This document shows, piece by piece, positions 47,854 through 59,369 of a stretch of 64,000 nucleotides of DNA. Positions within the stretch are counted from its first letter, which is position 1; each line of letters starts with the position of its first letter. The position numbers were made by a program, and so were the translations under genes. The stretch is taken from positions 1 to 64,000 of the forward strand of contig LUCM01001905.1 of NCBI GenBank assembly GCA_008360955.1, read 5' to 3'. The notes under the pieces were generated by a model that had not been told where the DNA came from, searched no databases, and was given only the letters and a program-made list of their open reading frames with translations. The stretch comes from Fasciolopsis buskii (Eukaryota; Platyhelminthes; Trematoda; Plagiorchiida; Fasciolidae).

Positions 47854-48294
47854 AAACACTCAATCTCCTACTACTAAAATATATCAAGAAATCAAGCTCT
47901 GTAGGTCATATACAAACCCTTCGTCGTACTTAGGCTACCTGCACAGAAGTCATCTATCAGTAGCGCTCGATCGCCAACAGCTAGCCGACAGTAACCGTGC
48001 AAATCACTGACCGATTGGTGCAACGTGCTCATGTGGTGAAGTTCAACAAACCGTTCACAGCCTGCCCCGTAGCGTAATGACCAAGGCGTTCGACTCACAA
48101 TCCTTCCTCCCGGGTTCGCGTCCCAGTTCGGGCGCGGTCCACATGCACTGCTCATCANNNNNNNNNNTCCTAACAACCATCAAACACCTGTACACTGCTT
48201 CCATGGTTTCTTCATGCTAACTTGAGCGATCTAATCACATGGTCAATTATTTCATCAAAACATTCAATCTCCTACTACTAAAATGTATCAAGTA
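47854..48294 (+). repeat. SINE-like repeat, preceding tail and unit 1 (with 10-N gap)
   Basis: The tail (47854-47890) is followed by a full unit from 47891. Unit 1 is identical to unit 2 except that 10 Ns (48158-48167) replace what is a single base in unit 2. It contains a tRNA-like head near 48068-48135 (gtagcgtaatgaccaaggcg, then gggttcgcgtccc) and a distal tail ending ctactactaaaatgta. Confidence 0.75.
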
Positions 48295-48685
48295 ATCAAG
48301 CTCTGTAGGTCATATACAAACCCTTCGTCGTACTTAGGCTACCTGCACAGAAGTCATCTATCAGTAGCGCTCGATCGCCAACAGCTAGCCGACAGTAACC
48401 GTGCAAATCACTGACCGATTGGTGCAACGTGCTCATGTGGTGAAGTTCAACAAACCGTTCACAGCCTGCCCCGTAGCGTAATGACCAAGGCGTTCGACTC
48501 ACAATCCTTCCTCCCGGGTTCGCGTCCCAGTTCGGGCGCGGTCCACATGCACTGCTCATCATTCCTAACAACCATCAAACACCTGTACACTGCTTCCATG
48601 GTTTCTTCATGCTAACTTGAGCGATCTAATCACATGGTCAATTATTTCATCAAAACATTCAATCTCCTACTACTAAAATGTATCA
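48295..48685 (+). repeat. SINE-like repeat, unit 2
   Basis: This is a direct tandem copy of unit 1, with a true period of about 395 bp after allowing for the N run. The tRNA-like head is at 48472-48540 with A-box-like gtagcgtaatgaccaaggcg and B-box gggttcgcgtccc. It is followed at 48549-48593 by a decayed hammerhead-like module and a tail. No coding capacity. The family also appears as a 56-bp piece at 5372-5427. Confidence 0.75.
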
Positions 48686-49916
48686 TTTTACTTCAGACCA
48701 ATCAGTACAATGCACAGATCATCAGCTTTCTAGGCTTTGCATATTTGGTCAGCGGACATGCTGACGTTGGTAACACCACATTTTGTGGACTAACTCAGGT
48801 GTGGATAAAGAATTGGGCTGCCCCAAACTCTCACCTGTCACTTGGTTCAAGGTTCGACAAATATGAACCCACAAGGTCTTTCTGACAGATATGTACGGAT
48901 AATATGGCACTCCATGCAGAGGTAGTCGAGGTTATATATCGAGTTACTTCTAAGGTACAATCACAAAGAACCAAAACATACGGAATAAGTAAGAAAAGTG
49001 ATGAGGATATTCTTGGTCTCAGGGTTGAAGATTGATAAAGAAGTACCTGTTCAGTGTTGGAGATTGCAAATGCACTTACATTGTCAGTGCACTGAGTGCT
49101 CGAGTTGTTGTTCAGCTAGAAAGATCGCAGTGTTTGAGAATAGGCAGTTCTTAATGCAATCCTATCACTATTTATCAAGACGAATTTGTGCTTCAGTACG
49201 GCAAACGAAAGCAAAGCTTTTGTGTTGGTTTCACCAAAGAAATACTAGATTGCTCAGCGACTAAAATGGTTAATTCAGTCGGTGTATTTTAAACGTTGCA
49301 GTACGCTCCGGGTCATCACATGGCAACAAGATGACAGTGTTCCCGGGCGAGCCAATATAGACCGAACCTCAAAAGTCAGACGAAAACAAATGTTGGCCTA
49401 CTAAGACCAACTTGCTTCTATATTTGAGCTGTACCCAGATTGCATCGCACTTCGAAATTATATTTCCAGTCTCGTTGGCTAGGTTACTGTGGGTATTTAA
49501 AATGAGTTCATAAGGAAGTTAAGTTTAATTGAACACTTATGACACAAGACTGGGAAAGTATAGGTTTGATTTCAGATATAGGCATTAAACTGGTTTAACC
49601 CCATTTAACACGCTGAACCTCACGAGTAGCCTCAAGAGTGATGGATCATAATTCCCACTTCTTTGAGCATCGGTTGATGAATACAAATTAGGCTTTTATA
49701 ACTATGTACAATAGTCTGACTGGGCAGTTCTGACTGACCCAAGTGTGGTCCTGGCCTGAAAAATCACCCTATTTGCACTTGAAATCTATTGACGGAAATG
49801 ACTGATTTGACGTCGTTTTTGGTTTCCGTTTCAGTGTTCAGTTCATATAAAGTCAGACGCCAAAGTGATTCACTGATCGATTTCCGCAACGTCATTTGGT
49901 CACTCGAATCTCTTAC
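48686..49916. other. No feature seen
   Basis: Non-coding; short frames only. Confidence 0.4.
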
Positions 49917-50021
49917 CAACGAAGATAAAGAGGCATTGCGTAAATCGTTCCATAGGTTTGTTTGAATTCGAAACAGTAGTGCGTTATTCTGAATACTGAT
50001 CGGTGCAAAAGTCACCTCTGC
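49917..50021 (-). CDS. Exon-like segment of an unidentified gene
   Basis: On the minus strand a strong acceptor (attctcttcttgtctag) precedes exactly 35 codons in phase 0. They are followed by ttg then gtaagag, a good donor. The segment encodes A-E-V-T-F-A-P-I-S-I to A-S-L-S-S-L, with a hydrophobic L-L-F-R-I-Q-T-N-L-W core. The frame stays open for another 50 codons past the donor. No domain is recognised. The repeat R3 begins immediately upstream and would lie in the intron. Confidence 0.3.
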
Positions 50022-50027
50022 CTAGAC

Positions 50028-50525
50028 AAGAAGAGAATCAATGACATTTAAAATAAACAAACCAACGAGGATGGTGTGCCCGTATGAATTTCGACATGGG
50101 GCGCAATCGATCCACGTGTTTACACGCCCATGAAACGCGTCCTTGTCACGTGATTTTAGCACTAATCACAATTCAGAAAAGTAGTACGGCCAAATTAATG
50201 CACATCATGCTGTCCGATTTCGCGTTAGTGTGAATTCATTTTTTGGTAAACCCTATGATCACAAAACCTTGTTGGAATGGCTGAGTCGGATGTGATGTCG
50301 AAACATCGTCCAATCAGTTGGTGAGACCAGTTGCTGATCTCCCAGTAAGAATAATCCGTCTGGAAAGATGGTACACCCAATCCAGGGACGATCGTTTACA
50401 AGGCAGGATGAGACTGACCATTGACGAAGATTTGATTTCAATAACAAGGACAAACAGACCGTTTAGGTGAATATCAAAATGACAATAATTGCGAATTAGG
50501 GATTCTTTCAAGTTCTGGTCTGAAT
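50028..50525 (-). repeat. Dispersed repeat R3, unoccupied copy
   Basis: The reverse complement is colinear with 42320-42527 plus 44170-44950 but lacks the 1.64-kb PLE and about 530 bp after 44212. The PLE target sequence is intact at 50265-50280. The class of R3 is not recognised. Confidence 0.75.
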
Positions 50526-53500
50526 ATTCACATACGCATTTCTTCACAGAATTTCAGTAGTTTGATGCTGAAATCCTCATTCATACCCCGTATTTTTGAC
50601 AGCCGCATAGGAAAGGAAGCGGACTTGTCTCTCTATGAATCCATCATTATCATCCAATAGTGCTTTGAAATGCAAATCTTACATGAATTTTGTCCACGAT
50701 CCTTTCCTTGTCGCAACTTAACTGTCATGTCCATTTTGTGACGGACGATAATAGACGCAAAGCATTCTGTTGCGCCGTTTGCCAAAGGATTCTTGAGCTC
50801 ATGACATAAAGCCCTGTTTTATTCAGAAAATCGTGCACTCCAACGAACTGTGCAATTTAGACACCCTACATATCAGGATCCGACATTCTCCGAACCACTT
50901 TTCTTCCGCCTATTTCTCAGTTGCTGATCGGAATCTTTCTCATCTGCTGGTACTTTTAGGATTTTGGACCTGAGAGTCTTCGCTCTGCAAATCTCATGTA
51001 TGGTATCGTTTACCTAAATTAATCGATTGTTACTTTGCTAAGCAAAACACCATTTTTCAATCTGTGTCGCCCGTTTCGGTTTCCAAAAGCTACCATAAAG
51101 GGTTTCGTATCATAATTCGCACATATGCGACTAAATTTACTAGAAAAGCCTTTTCTAACCATCTTCGGGTGTGTAGGATTGTACTGTCTGGCTTTTTATT
51201 TTGTATGAAGAATCCAGAAGATCCACCCTAGATGACTGAACCGGCCTAGTCCATTCGACAATCACACCCTGAAACTGCTTTTTGGGCTATGTCCTCTAAA
51301 ATTAACTTCTATAGAATATCTTCAGTACCTTACTTCGATCGAATGCTGTTGTACAGATAACTTCCCGGCGCTGGACTCTACGTCAGGGTTCTCTAACTCA
51401 TGATGCTAATTACTGCATTATCTTTTATTCTTTATATTGCACCACGCACACTCGAAATTATAAATTTCTACCTTAACGGAATGCAAAAGCCGAACAATAC
51501 AGTTTCAGTTGTGCGTTGTTCGATTCAGTGCACCGATATGTACTTGGAAAGCTTGAAGCTTAAGTTTGTCTCCCACAGATGGTTTCCACAGAATTTGTTT
51601 CTTCAGTGGGTCGTGGCTAGATGAAGTGAGACACAAACTTCAGGATCACTTTTTCGGTAATTCCGTGGTACTTGTGTCCTACATTGTCCTCTTTTTGATG
51701 CCCTACCCACTGAAGCCACTCCCCTGCATATTCCGAATTAATTAAATATATTAATTATATAATAATTTGTCTAATTAATTCCAGTCAACCAGATGTGAGT
51801 GCAGTCGATGTCAGGATATTTCGAGTAAACTGCTTACAACTGCAGATCAAATCGAAAACAGAGCTCTTTCAAATTTATCGTACGTATTTCCAGTTTCCCT
51901 CACTGTCCTATCTCCGAGAGTCCCAGTTTTGTTTAAACCGACTTTCCTATCCAAAACTAATTCCGTCAAGTATCTGGTAATGCGTACTGCAATCGAATTT
52001 GAAATGAACATATTATGCCTGTGGACTGCGATGTTTGCCTTTTCACATTGAAAATCTCAGGCAGCTCCGAACAACAGACATAAGTCTTCAGAGGTTGGTT
52101 AGCATGCTTTTGTCTTGTTCCTTTATTTGGCCCATTGAAAAAAGTTCACCAACATATAGCTCAGACTTAATTCCCTTCCGCTGAAGTTTTCTTGATGGAT
52201 CTCATCAATCAATACATCGTCTACCAAACCGAGACATTTATCATGACTCAGCCAAATCCTTGTACGGTGGTCCATCTTCGTGAAGTACTGGTTCATCCAA
52301 TCGATTTGAATTCGGCACATATTTTGTGCGGAAGAAATCGGCGTAAAAATTAGCCGGTCCTCAAATTGGACCGATGACTAGGCAATGGGGCCGGAGCGAC
52401 AGGATAAAACGGAATTTATATTCTAAATTTAATTGGCAATTTACCTCATTTTACTGGACCATAAACATGAGGTATTTTATTATATAAGCACACTACTTGC
52501 ACAAATGTTTCATATGAATATTAATACAGATTTCCTTCTTCTTAACAAGTGGCGAATAAAACGTCAGTGATATGAATTGGTGATCAGAAAATATGGTTAA
52601 TTTTCAGACGGTCGGAGTGTTCTTGTGACTAAAATTACTATCAGAATGAGCACTGGAAGCGCAGATGTGAAATTGTGAACAGGGATATCCTTTTCACAGG
52701 TAAAGCGCTGTTGCACTGACTGTTGCCGTATGAAGTTGGAAAAATCGTCGGCTTAATTCGAGTTCGAGTCACCATGCATACCATAGTCCTAACATTGGAG
52801 CTGAGCTCAACGAAGCCTGATTAACTTTCCCATTTATCTCGACCGTAACCTGGCACATGAATAGTGGCTGAGCCAATTTCGAACGACAGACACAAAGATT
52901 CATCTGTGTGTGGAAATCAAGCTACTCAGCCACCACGAAAATTTGCACGAGAATCGTGTATGAAATCTTACGACAGATCGACTAAATATAAACTATCTAT
53001 ATACTAACGTCATGAAAGCAGGGAAAAATTAACAATGAATTCTCTTCTGAAAAAGGCAAATTGCTAAAAATAGTTGCTTCCGGGGCTTATTTATTTATCA
53101 TTGTTTAAAGTACCACAAGCACAAATAACTTCACCTGAACATTTTACAGTTTTGACCGATACTGACTTTTGGTCTTTGTGTTTTACACATGCCTCGTCCC
53201 ATTCTCCGAACAGACCTCCCGAGATTGAACGTCTTTGAGGAGAGAATAAATCTGACCAGCATTTGTGATATTCGCTCAGAATGGGAGTAGGGCTATATTT
53301 TCGTAGGCCACAGGTCGTCGATCCCTACCTAATTGTTCTCGCAAGTGAGACGAAAAATGGTACAAATTAAACACGCACACACACTAGATTATCGAAACTC
53401 CGGTCATTTGTGCGGTAGGGGTCACAATTCTCGAGGCAGGAACTGAGAAGAGAATTTCCCACTCGCGATTTTGTAGTTAGTAACTCTGCCTTTCCGACTA

Positions 53501-54219
53501 AATTAATCGTGCCGGTACAGCCTATTGAATCGCTTTTTATCAAACTGCATGCAAAAACTAGTCTGCTGATTTGCTATCGCCGAGTAAATACGATCAACTA
53601 TTTTGAATTTTCAAGCAGTTATAAAAGTCAATTCATGTTACCGAGACTGTCTGCATTGATACTGACCCTAAAGGTATTCGGTTATTCAGCAAGTCTTATT
53701 GATAGAAATTATGTGAAATCCTCTTCTCACCAATCTTTTCACGGAATGGGAACATCCGGGGTTCTGTTCACTTTGCTGTCATTTGATAACGTGACTACTT
53801 GCATCTCTAGGTGTGTGGAGTTAAACGCAAATTCATTTCGAATTGTTTGATTTCGTAAGCTACACAATTTCACAAATGGACGCGTTACATTGACTGTGCT
53901 ATAGATTAACCTTCGGCCACCACGGTAAACAGCGGTTGCTTGAAGTAGGGCCGACCTGAAGCAGGTATGTTTGAGCCTGGTTATGCGACAGAGATTTGAG
54001 TTTGTAGAGCAGTAGAACTATATAGTTATTAATATCTGATATTTAAACACATCTGAGGACTGAATTTTTCAAATTTGTTCCATCCATAGGTAATACTAAA
54101 GAGCGCCATGGTCTCGGTAACCACATGGGAGATCAAATCTTAGAAAATCGCGCCTGATCAAATAACCAAATTAAATTGAAAATTATGTTCAGCCAGATTT
54201 TTTCAACAGGGTTAGTAGA
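50526..54219. other. No feature seen
   Basis: About 3.7 kb of A+T-rich non-coding sequence, with no recognisable domains or repeats shared with the rest of the window. Confidence 0.4.
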
Positions 54220-54605
54220 GAACGGACGATTAAGAAGAGACAGAACAGACTGGCGACTGGAGAAAAGGTGAACAGACTACTCGAATTGGTGCAACGGTTT
54301 GCGCACCACCTTAATCCAAGGAATTATCCCAGATGGCTTTTCTCAAGCCGAAGATCCAATCACTGTTTGAATGTCAATGAATTAGAGGCCTGGCAAAGAA
54401 ATTTGATCTTCCAGGTTTGGGATTGATTTGAGCTGTCAACTCAATTTGGAAAAAAACGATTGGAGTAATAACTGATCTAAGCGGTCAGGCGTTCACTCAG
54501 CCACTCCCTGCTATCTTGAGGATAAGTTATTGTTAGAGCCAGAGGCTTTGATTGAGAATCCTAATTGTTTATTCGCTCACTAGCTGAACTTTCTGGCAGT
54601 ATCTG
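54220..54605 (+). repeat. Dispersed repeat family R2, copy 2
   Basis: It aligns with 6280-6612 over about 330 bp on the same strand. The homology starts clearly near 54255. It lies about 500 bp upstream of the RTE-like copy 3 and might be part of an associated element. Confidence 0.55.
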
Positions 54606-55109
54606 CCCACCATTTCACTTAATTACAAAATAAAACAAATTCCATACTGCTACGGTCGTCGAGCGGTATAGTCGGGATCGCGCTTCCCATTGCTTCGAGC
54701 AGGATGAGTAGCGATATGCATGACACTGCCCGAAGTTCCTGTGGATAAACGTCCCACTGCTTCGTGGGTGAGACTTTTGAGGCAGGCTTCGGTAAGGGTT
54801 CCCAAAGAAAGACATCACCTGCGGTGTGGACAGACGTGTAACAACACCCCCCAAAACATCTCCGGTATCCTTTCTTTGAGTAACAATGCTAACCTCTGTT
54901 CATTTGAACATGGGGTCAAGAAAAATTCCGGCTCGGTAAATTTGGAAGATGGTACTGTTACTAGTAGGTCAGGATGTGTGATAAACATCACTTAGGTATA
55001 CTTGTTCCCTTCATTTAGTTGTCTACAATACTCTCACACCCAACCAGATAGGACAAAAAGCTGTCCTAGCTAGAACACTTTAAACTTTTAGAACAAGTGT
55101 ACGCTGAGT
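54606..55109. other. Unclassified stretch upstream of RTE copy 3
   Basis: No domain is recognised. It could be the degenerate 5' part of the RTE-like element. Confidence 0.35.
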
Positions 55110-57080
55110 CTCCGAAGCGCCGATGCAAGATCCTCCTCCTGTAATCACTGTTTGCAGCCGCCTCACTAACGCGTCTGGTGGCCCGGTATTGAGCAATCAT
55201 GGTCATGCTGACAACTGGATCGCGGTCAGCACGAGAGTCAAGTGTGCATTGTTAGTGTTGGACTCGGCCAGCATTCGTGTGTATGCTGTTCGGTTAGACA
55301 GTTCTGCACGTATCAGTAGCAATTGACTACAGCTTCTTAATCTGTCCGCCGCATTTGCGTTGCGTCCACTGATGAGTTCTACCAAACTTGTCCGATTTGC
55401 TACGAGATGTGAATTCAGCCCAGTTTAGCTCCGTAGCAGAGAGAGAACGATACATCAGAGGCCCATTTGATGTACCAGCCGGTCCTACCCACAAAATCGA
55501 TTGCCTCAGCCAGATTTGTTCCGACCACCACATTATTTCTGTCGGACGCCAATTTTCGCCACAAAAGGCGAGATCGCTCACCTGGTTTCCGTTGTTGCAT
55601 TTACAGCGTTGGACTCAAATTGACTACAGTGTCATTGGTCACCGGTGGCATGGGTTGATCGAGGGTTGTCAACCGTTCTGGTCCACTCCTATGGACTCAG
55701 TCACGCTTTGATCCGAACCCGCTTTGGTTGCGCCACCACATAATTACAAAAACCTGGCTTCCTGGTCATCCGATTTTAGATGGGGATTGACTTTATTTCC
55801 AGCCAGAGCTCTAGACCCGATTATCTCCACGACGTCCCCATCAACAACTGCCATGTTGGATGCTAAATATGATGAGACGTGCAAATTCCTAAGACGTTAG
55901 CTGACCAACAACTTGAGAAACGATAGCAACCAGTGGTGGATAGAAAAGTGGAAAAGGGTCTGGCCATGAGCAGTAGGTACGAAATATAGAAACTGATTAG
56001 GCGTACTGGTCGACGAAAGCCAAGCATAAATGAGGTGATTAAAAAGCCCGATAGACTACTGATTCACCCTCGGAAGCGCCATCCTAACCGTTGAAGAGCT
56101 GTAGGGAGAAATTTAATTGGTAACAATGGACATCGCACTTATGTCTGCAGATGAACCGATGCAGGAAAACACCAGTCCTCTATCAGAAATCGAGGTCTTC
56201 GAGGACGTACGTTTTCTGAAACGATACAAGGCTGCTGGGCTACCTTCGTCCTTTTTCAAGGACGGCGGAGAAATGTCAGCATCAAAACTCTTGGGACCAA
56301 TCTAGGTAAGATAACAGACTACTATGAACTGGCGCGAATCGGTGATTGTATCGTTTTGCAAGAAAGGTGATAGATCGTCTTGTAAAACTCAAAGAGTAAT
56401 TAGTTTAGCGAGTATTTCTCCTAAACAGGTCGGGGTATCATCCTCCACTGGTTACCTAATACATATAGAATTTGCACGTGTGAAAATCGAACCGGTTTCA
56501 GACGCGGTCGGCATTGTATTGATTGAAACCTCACTCTTACTAAACAGACATCTTCCTTGGACCCATGACCTTTGTCCTTCTTGATCTAGGTAGCATATTT
56601 GACCCAGTCGGTCGTGTAGTTTTGTGGTGCTGCCTCTCACAGAAGGATGAGCCAGATAAATCACCAATTTCCAACTACCGTGTAAGAACAGCCGAAACCA
56701 CGATCTGTTGCCCCAGTGGTCATCAGGATTGCCCACTTTCAGCTTTTTTCCAATTTTGTCATTGAGATGATTATGGAGGTGGCCTGATTCTCATGTAAGA
56801 ACAATAACACTAAAATTTGATCAGACAATAAACCATCTGACTTAGAATATGCAGACAATGATCAATTGCTGAATGAGAATCTAAGTAGGTTGCAAGTTTT
56901 TCGTGTTGATCTGGATGGAGTATTGCGTCGTTTGGGATGCCTTTTGCACGTTCGGAGCGCAAAATGTAGTTAAAAGACTCAATGTCACCATGTCGATACG
57001 GGTGTTGGATGGTCGCGAAACCAACTATGCCTCTCGCTATTCTTGATGTGATCCCACTATCAATACCTATTTAACAGCAG
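55110..57080 (+). pseudogene. RTE-like non-LTR retrotransposon, copy 3 (endonuclease and RT, degenerate)
   Basis: Reading across frames gives an APE-type endonuclease followed by reverse transcriptase. The endonuclease shows D-N-W-I-A-V-S-T-R-V near 55210-55240 and I-R-V-Y-A-V-R-L near 55270-55300. It continues with N-F-R-H-K-R-R and R-W-T-Q-I-D-Y-S-V-I-G-H-R-W near 55540-55660. A linker with N-Q-W-W-I-E-K (55930-55950) and G-R-R-K-P-S-I-N-E-V (56008-56040) follows. RT begins with V-R-F-L-K-R-Y-K-A-A-G at 56208-56240 and K-K-G-D-R-S-S-C-K-T-Q-R at 56362-56395. The Y-A-D-D region near 56850 is damaged. Homology ends near 57080, just before the PLE, so the thumb and 3' tail are lost. Confidence 0.75.
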
Positions 57081-57165
57081 TCAAACTCTTGAGGTAGAGC
57101 CAAAAACACCGTATTTAGATACCCTGACAGTTAAGCAGTCAAACGCGCTCCGAATTACTTGTGTA

Positions 57166-57891
57166 TTGACGCTGGCCTGGGCGATGTTTTGGACACATTC
57201 TACGCCAAAAACTGTTTTCTGGGCTGAGCTCAAACCTAGTGGTGAGGTCCCGTCGAATCCGAAAAGATTCGTCCACAACTTGCCTTCTGTAAGCCTGAAT
57301 AAGAGAGTGCTTGAAGTTCTATCATTAGGACCGAAATTCTGTCGCCCATCCAACAAAACCAAGCAACTAGATATGAAGACTGAATTTGAAAATCTGTTTA
57401 GTCAGTTGTCGGATCTGATGCCGTCCTCTCCGGAGAGTTTAGAGAAACTTAAATCCGATCTCGTCAACTCATGTTACCAATATCGTGACGACACACGAGT
57501 AAAGCGAGGATTGGTAACGCCTGAGCACCTGAAACATCTAAAAGAACTGCAAACAAACAACGAAATAATGTTGACCAAACCAGATAAAGGAGCTGGTATT
57601 GTTATCATCAATAAGTCGGACTGCATTGAGAAAATGAATAGAATACTGGGCGACGAGTCAAAATTCACAAAGACTCCAACCGAAAAGGATAGGACAACTC
57701 AAATAGAAAAATCAATCTCTATGAAATTACGAGCCTTAAAACAGAATGGAATGATTGACGCCTTAACTTTTGAGCGGATACGACCCACAGGCACAACAAT
57801 TCCCAGATTGTACGGCCTACCGAAGGTGCACAAAGACGGAGCTCCGATGAGGCCTATTTTGGACATGTGTCATTCTCCGTATCACGCTTAA
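57166..57891 (+). pseudogene. PLE reverse transcriptase, N-terminal part
   Basis: The frame holds L-N-K-R-V-L-E-V-L-S-L-G-P-K-F-C near its start, the usual PLE N-terminal signature. L-T-K-P-D-K-G-A-G-I-V-I-I-N-K (RT motif 1) lies near residue 138, and T-T-I-P-R-L-Y-G-L-P-K-V-H-K near residue 210. It then has M-R-P-I-L-D-M-C-H-S-P-Y-H-A and a stop. The next RT motifs continue after this stop (L-D-S-L-L-Q-P-I near 57905) but contain further breaks up to 58100. Confidence 0.85.
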
Positions 57892-58100
57892 TCTAAGTGG
57901 TTAGACAGCCTACTGCAACCAATCAGGGCGGTCATTTCTCGACATAGTGTGCGAGATATATTTCATCTCACAGAAACTATTAAGAGCCTACGTCTTGAAG
58001 GGAAGCAGATGTTATCACTGAATGTAGTTTCTCTGTTTACGAAACTATTAGTTACATTTGCGAGTAAATTCAAGATAACAACATCTCCATAGGGATCCCA

Positions 58101-59281
58101 TTGGATGAACTGAAACAGCTACTCTTTGTGTGCACCAAAAATGTTCAATTTCAATTCAATGGTGAAATATACCGGCAAAAGGACGGAGTGGCAATGGGCC
58201 TCCTCTGGGACCATTGTTTGCTGACATCTTTATGTTCAAACTGGAGAATAATGAACTGCGCTCACCAATCAGGCACTGTACCGTTTACAAACGTTATGTT
58301 GATGATATACTATGTGTTGTAGAGCAACATGCAGACGTAAACCACATGTTACACACGTTTAACAGTGTCCATCCAAACGTACATTTTACACTAGAAAAAG
58401 AAGCAGACCGTAGTTTAGCATACTTAGATGTGTACATAAGGCGACGGCAGGACGTATCTGCACAACTATCAGTCTATAGAAAGGCAACATGGAACGGACA
58501 GTACATACATTTCCACAGCTTTGTGCCGTTACAAGCGAAGAGGAACCTAATATGCTGTTTAGTTGATAGAGCAAGAAGAATATGTATGGACGACACAATT
58601 GAAAATGAACTTCGTTTCCTGCGGAGCGTATTCGTACAAAATGGATACCCCGAAAGATTCATAAATAAAACTATGGAAAAACACGAAGTAAGACGAAAAG
58701 TAATAGGACCAGTAAAGAAACCCGTATACGTTCGTTTGCCTTTAAAAGGTGACACGGAAGCGGAAATTATCCAACGGAGACTGTCAAGTTCAATCAGTGG
58801 AACATTCTTTGCTGCACAGTTAAAAACTGTATTCACATCCAAACCGACCATGTGTTTCCAACTAAAGGACAGACTGCCAGATTCTGCAGCCTCATTCTGT
58901 GTGTATTCATTCACCTGCTCCTGTGGGACCAGGTATATTGGCCGCACGACCAGGCGCTTGTCCGATCGCGTTCGTGAACACCTCTCGGCTTGGTTGAGCA
59001 CAGGAACAATCAAGGCAATCACTAGCGCGGTGTGTTCACACCTTGTCCAGTCAAACCACTCAGTGAACGTGACAAGTGCTTTTCGCACCATCTACAAAGT
59101 TAGGAGCGGACAATCAAGAACTGTCAAGTGTCGCATCTTGAACACAGCCGAAGCCGTATCTATCCGTTTGTGTAACCCCCCTCTATGCGCTCAGAAACAA
59201 TTTGTCCAGACTCTTAAACTTCCCTGGCCCACCTGTCATTATCCGACAAGTGGTCTACAACCTGATCGTGTGACAAATTGA
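58101..59281 (+). pseudogene. PLE reverse transcriptase C-terminus and GIY-YIG endonuclease
   Basis: A first frame (58101-58322) carries D-E-L-K-Q-L-L-F-V-C-T-K and Q-K-D-G-V-A-M-G. It then shifts, because bases are missing between A-M-G and P-L-G-P. The second frame (58214-59281) carries F-A-D-I-F-M-F-K-L-E, Y-V-D-D-I-L-C and the GIY-YIG block, and ends P-D-R-V-T-N. From F-A-D-I to the end it is identical in protein sequence to the minus-strand copy at 42712-43881. The 205-codon antisense frame over the same region is only a shadow. Confidence 0.85.
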
Positions 59282-59369
59282 TCAATTACACATACACACA
59301 GGCGCATTCTTAGAGTTGTGAACTGATGTGACCGCAAACCGACAATTTCCCTTGAACCATCTACAGACT

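Larger units (their letters stand above)
57166..59369 (+). mobile_element. Long Penelope-like element copy
   Basis: This is the most complete PLE in the window. It covers the RT N-terminus through GIY-YIG and part of the 3' untranslated region. The exact 5' border with RTE copy 3 is uncertain (57081-57250). The 3' end stops about 90 bp short of the terminus seen in the other copies, diverging after 59369. No inverted arm or target duplication is visible. Confidence 0.85.

Noticed and set aside
47891..48685. CRISPR-like or satellite array
   Set aside because: There are only two tandem units of about 395 bp with a tRNA-like head, in a eukaryotic context, so this is a duplicated SINE-like unit.
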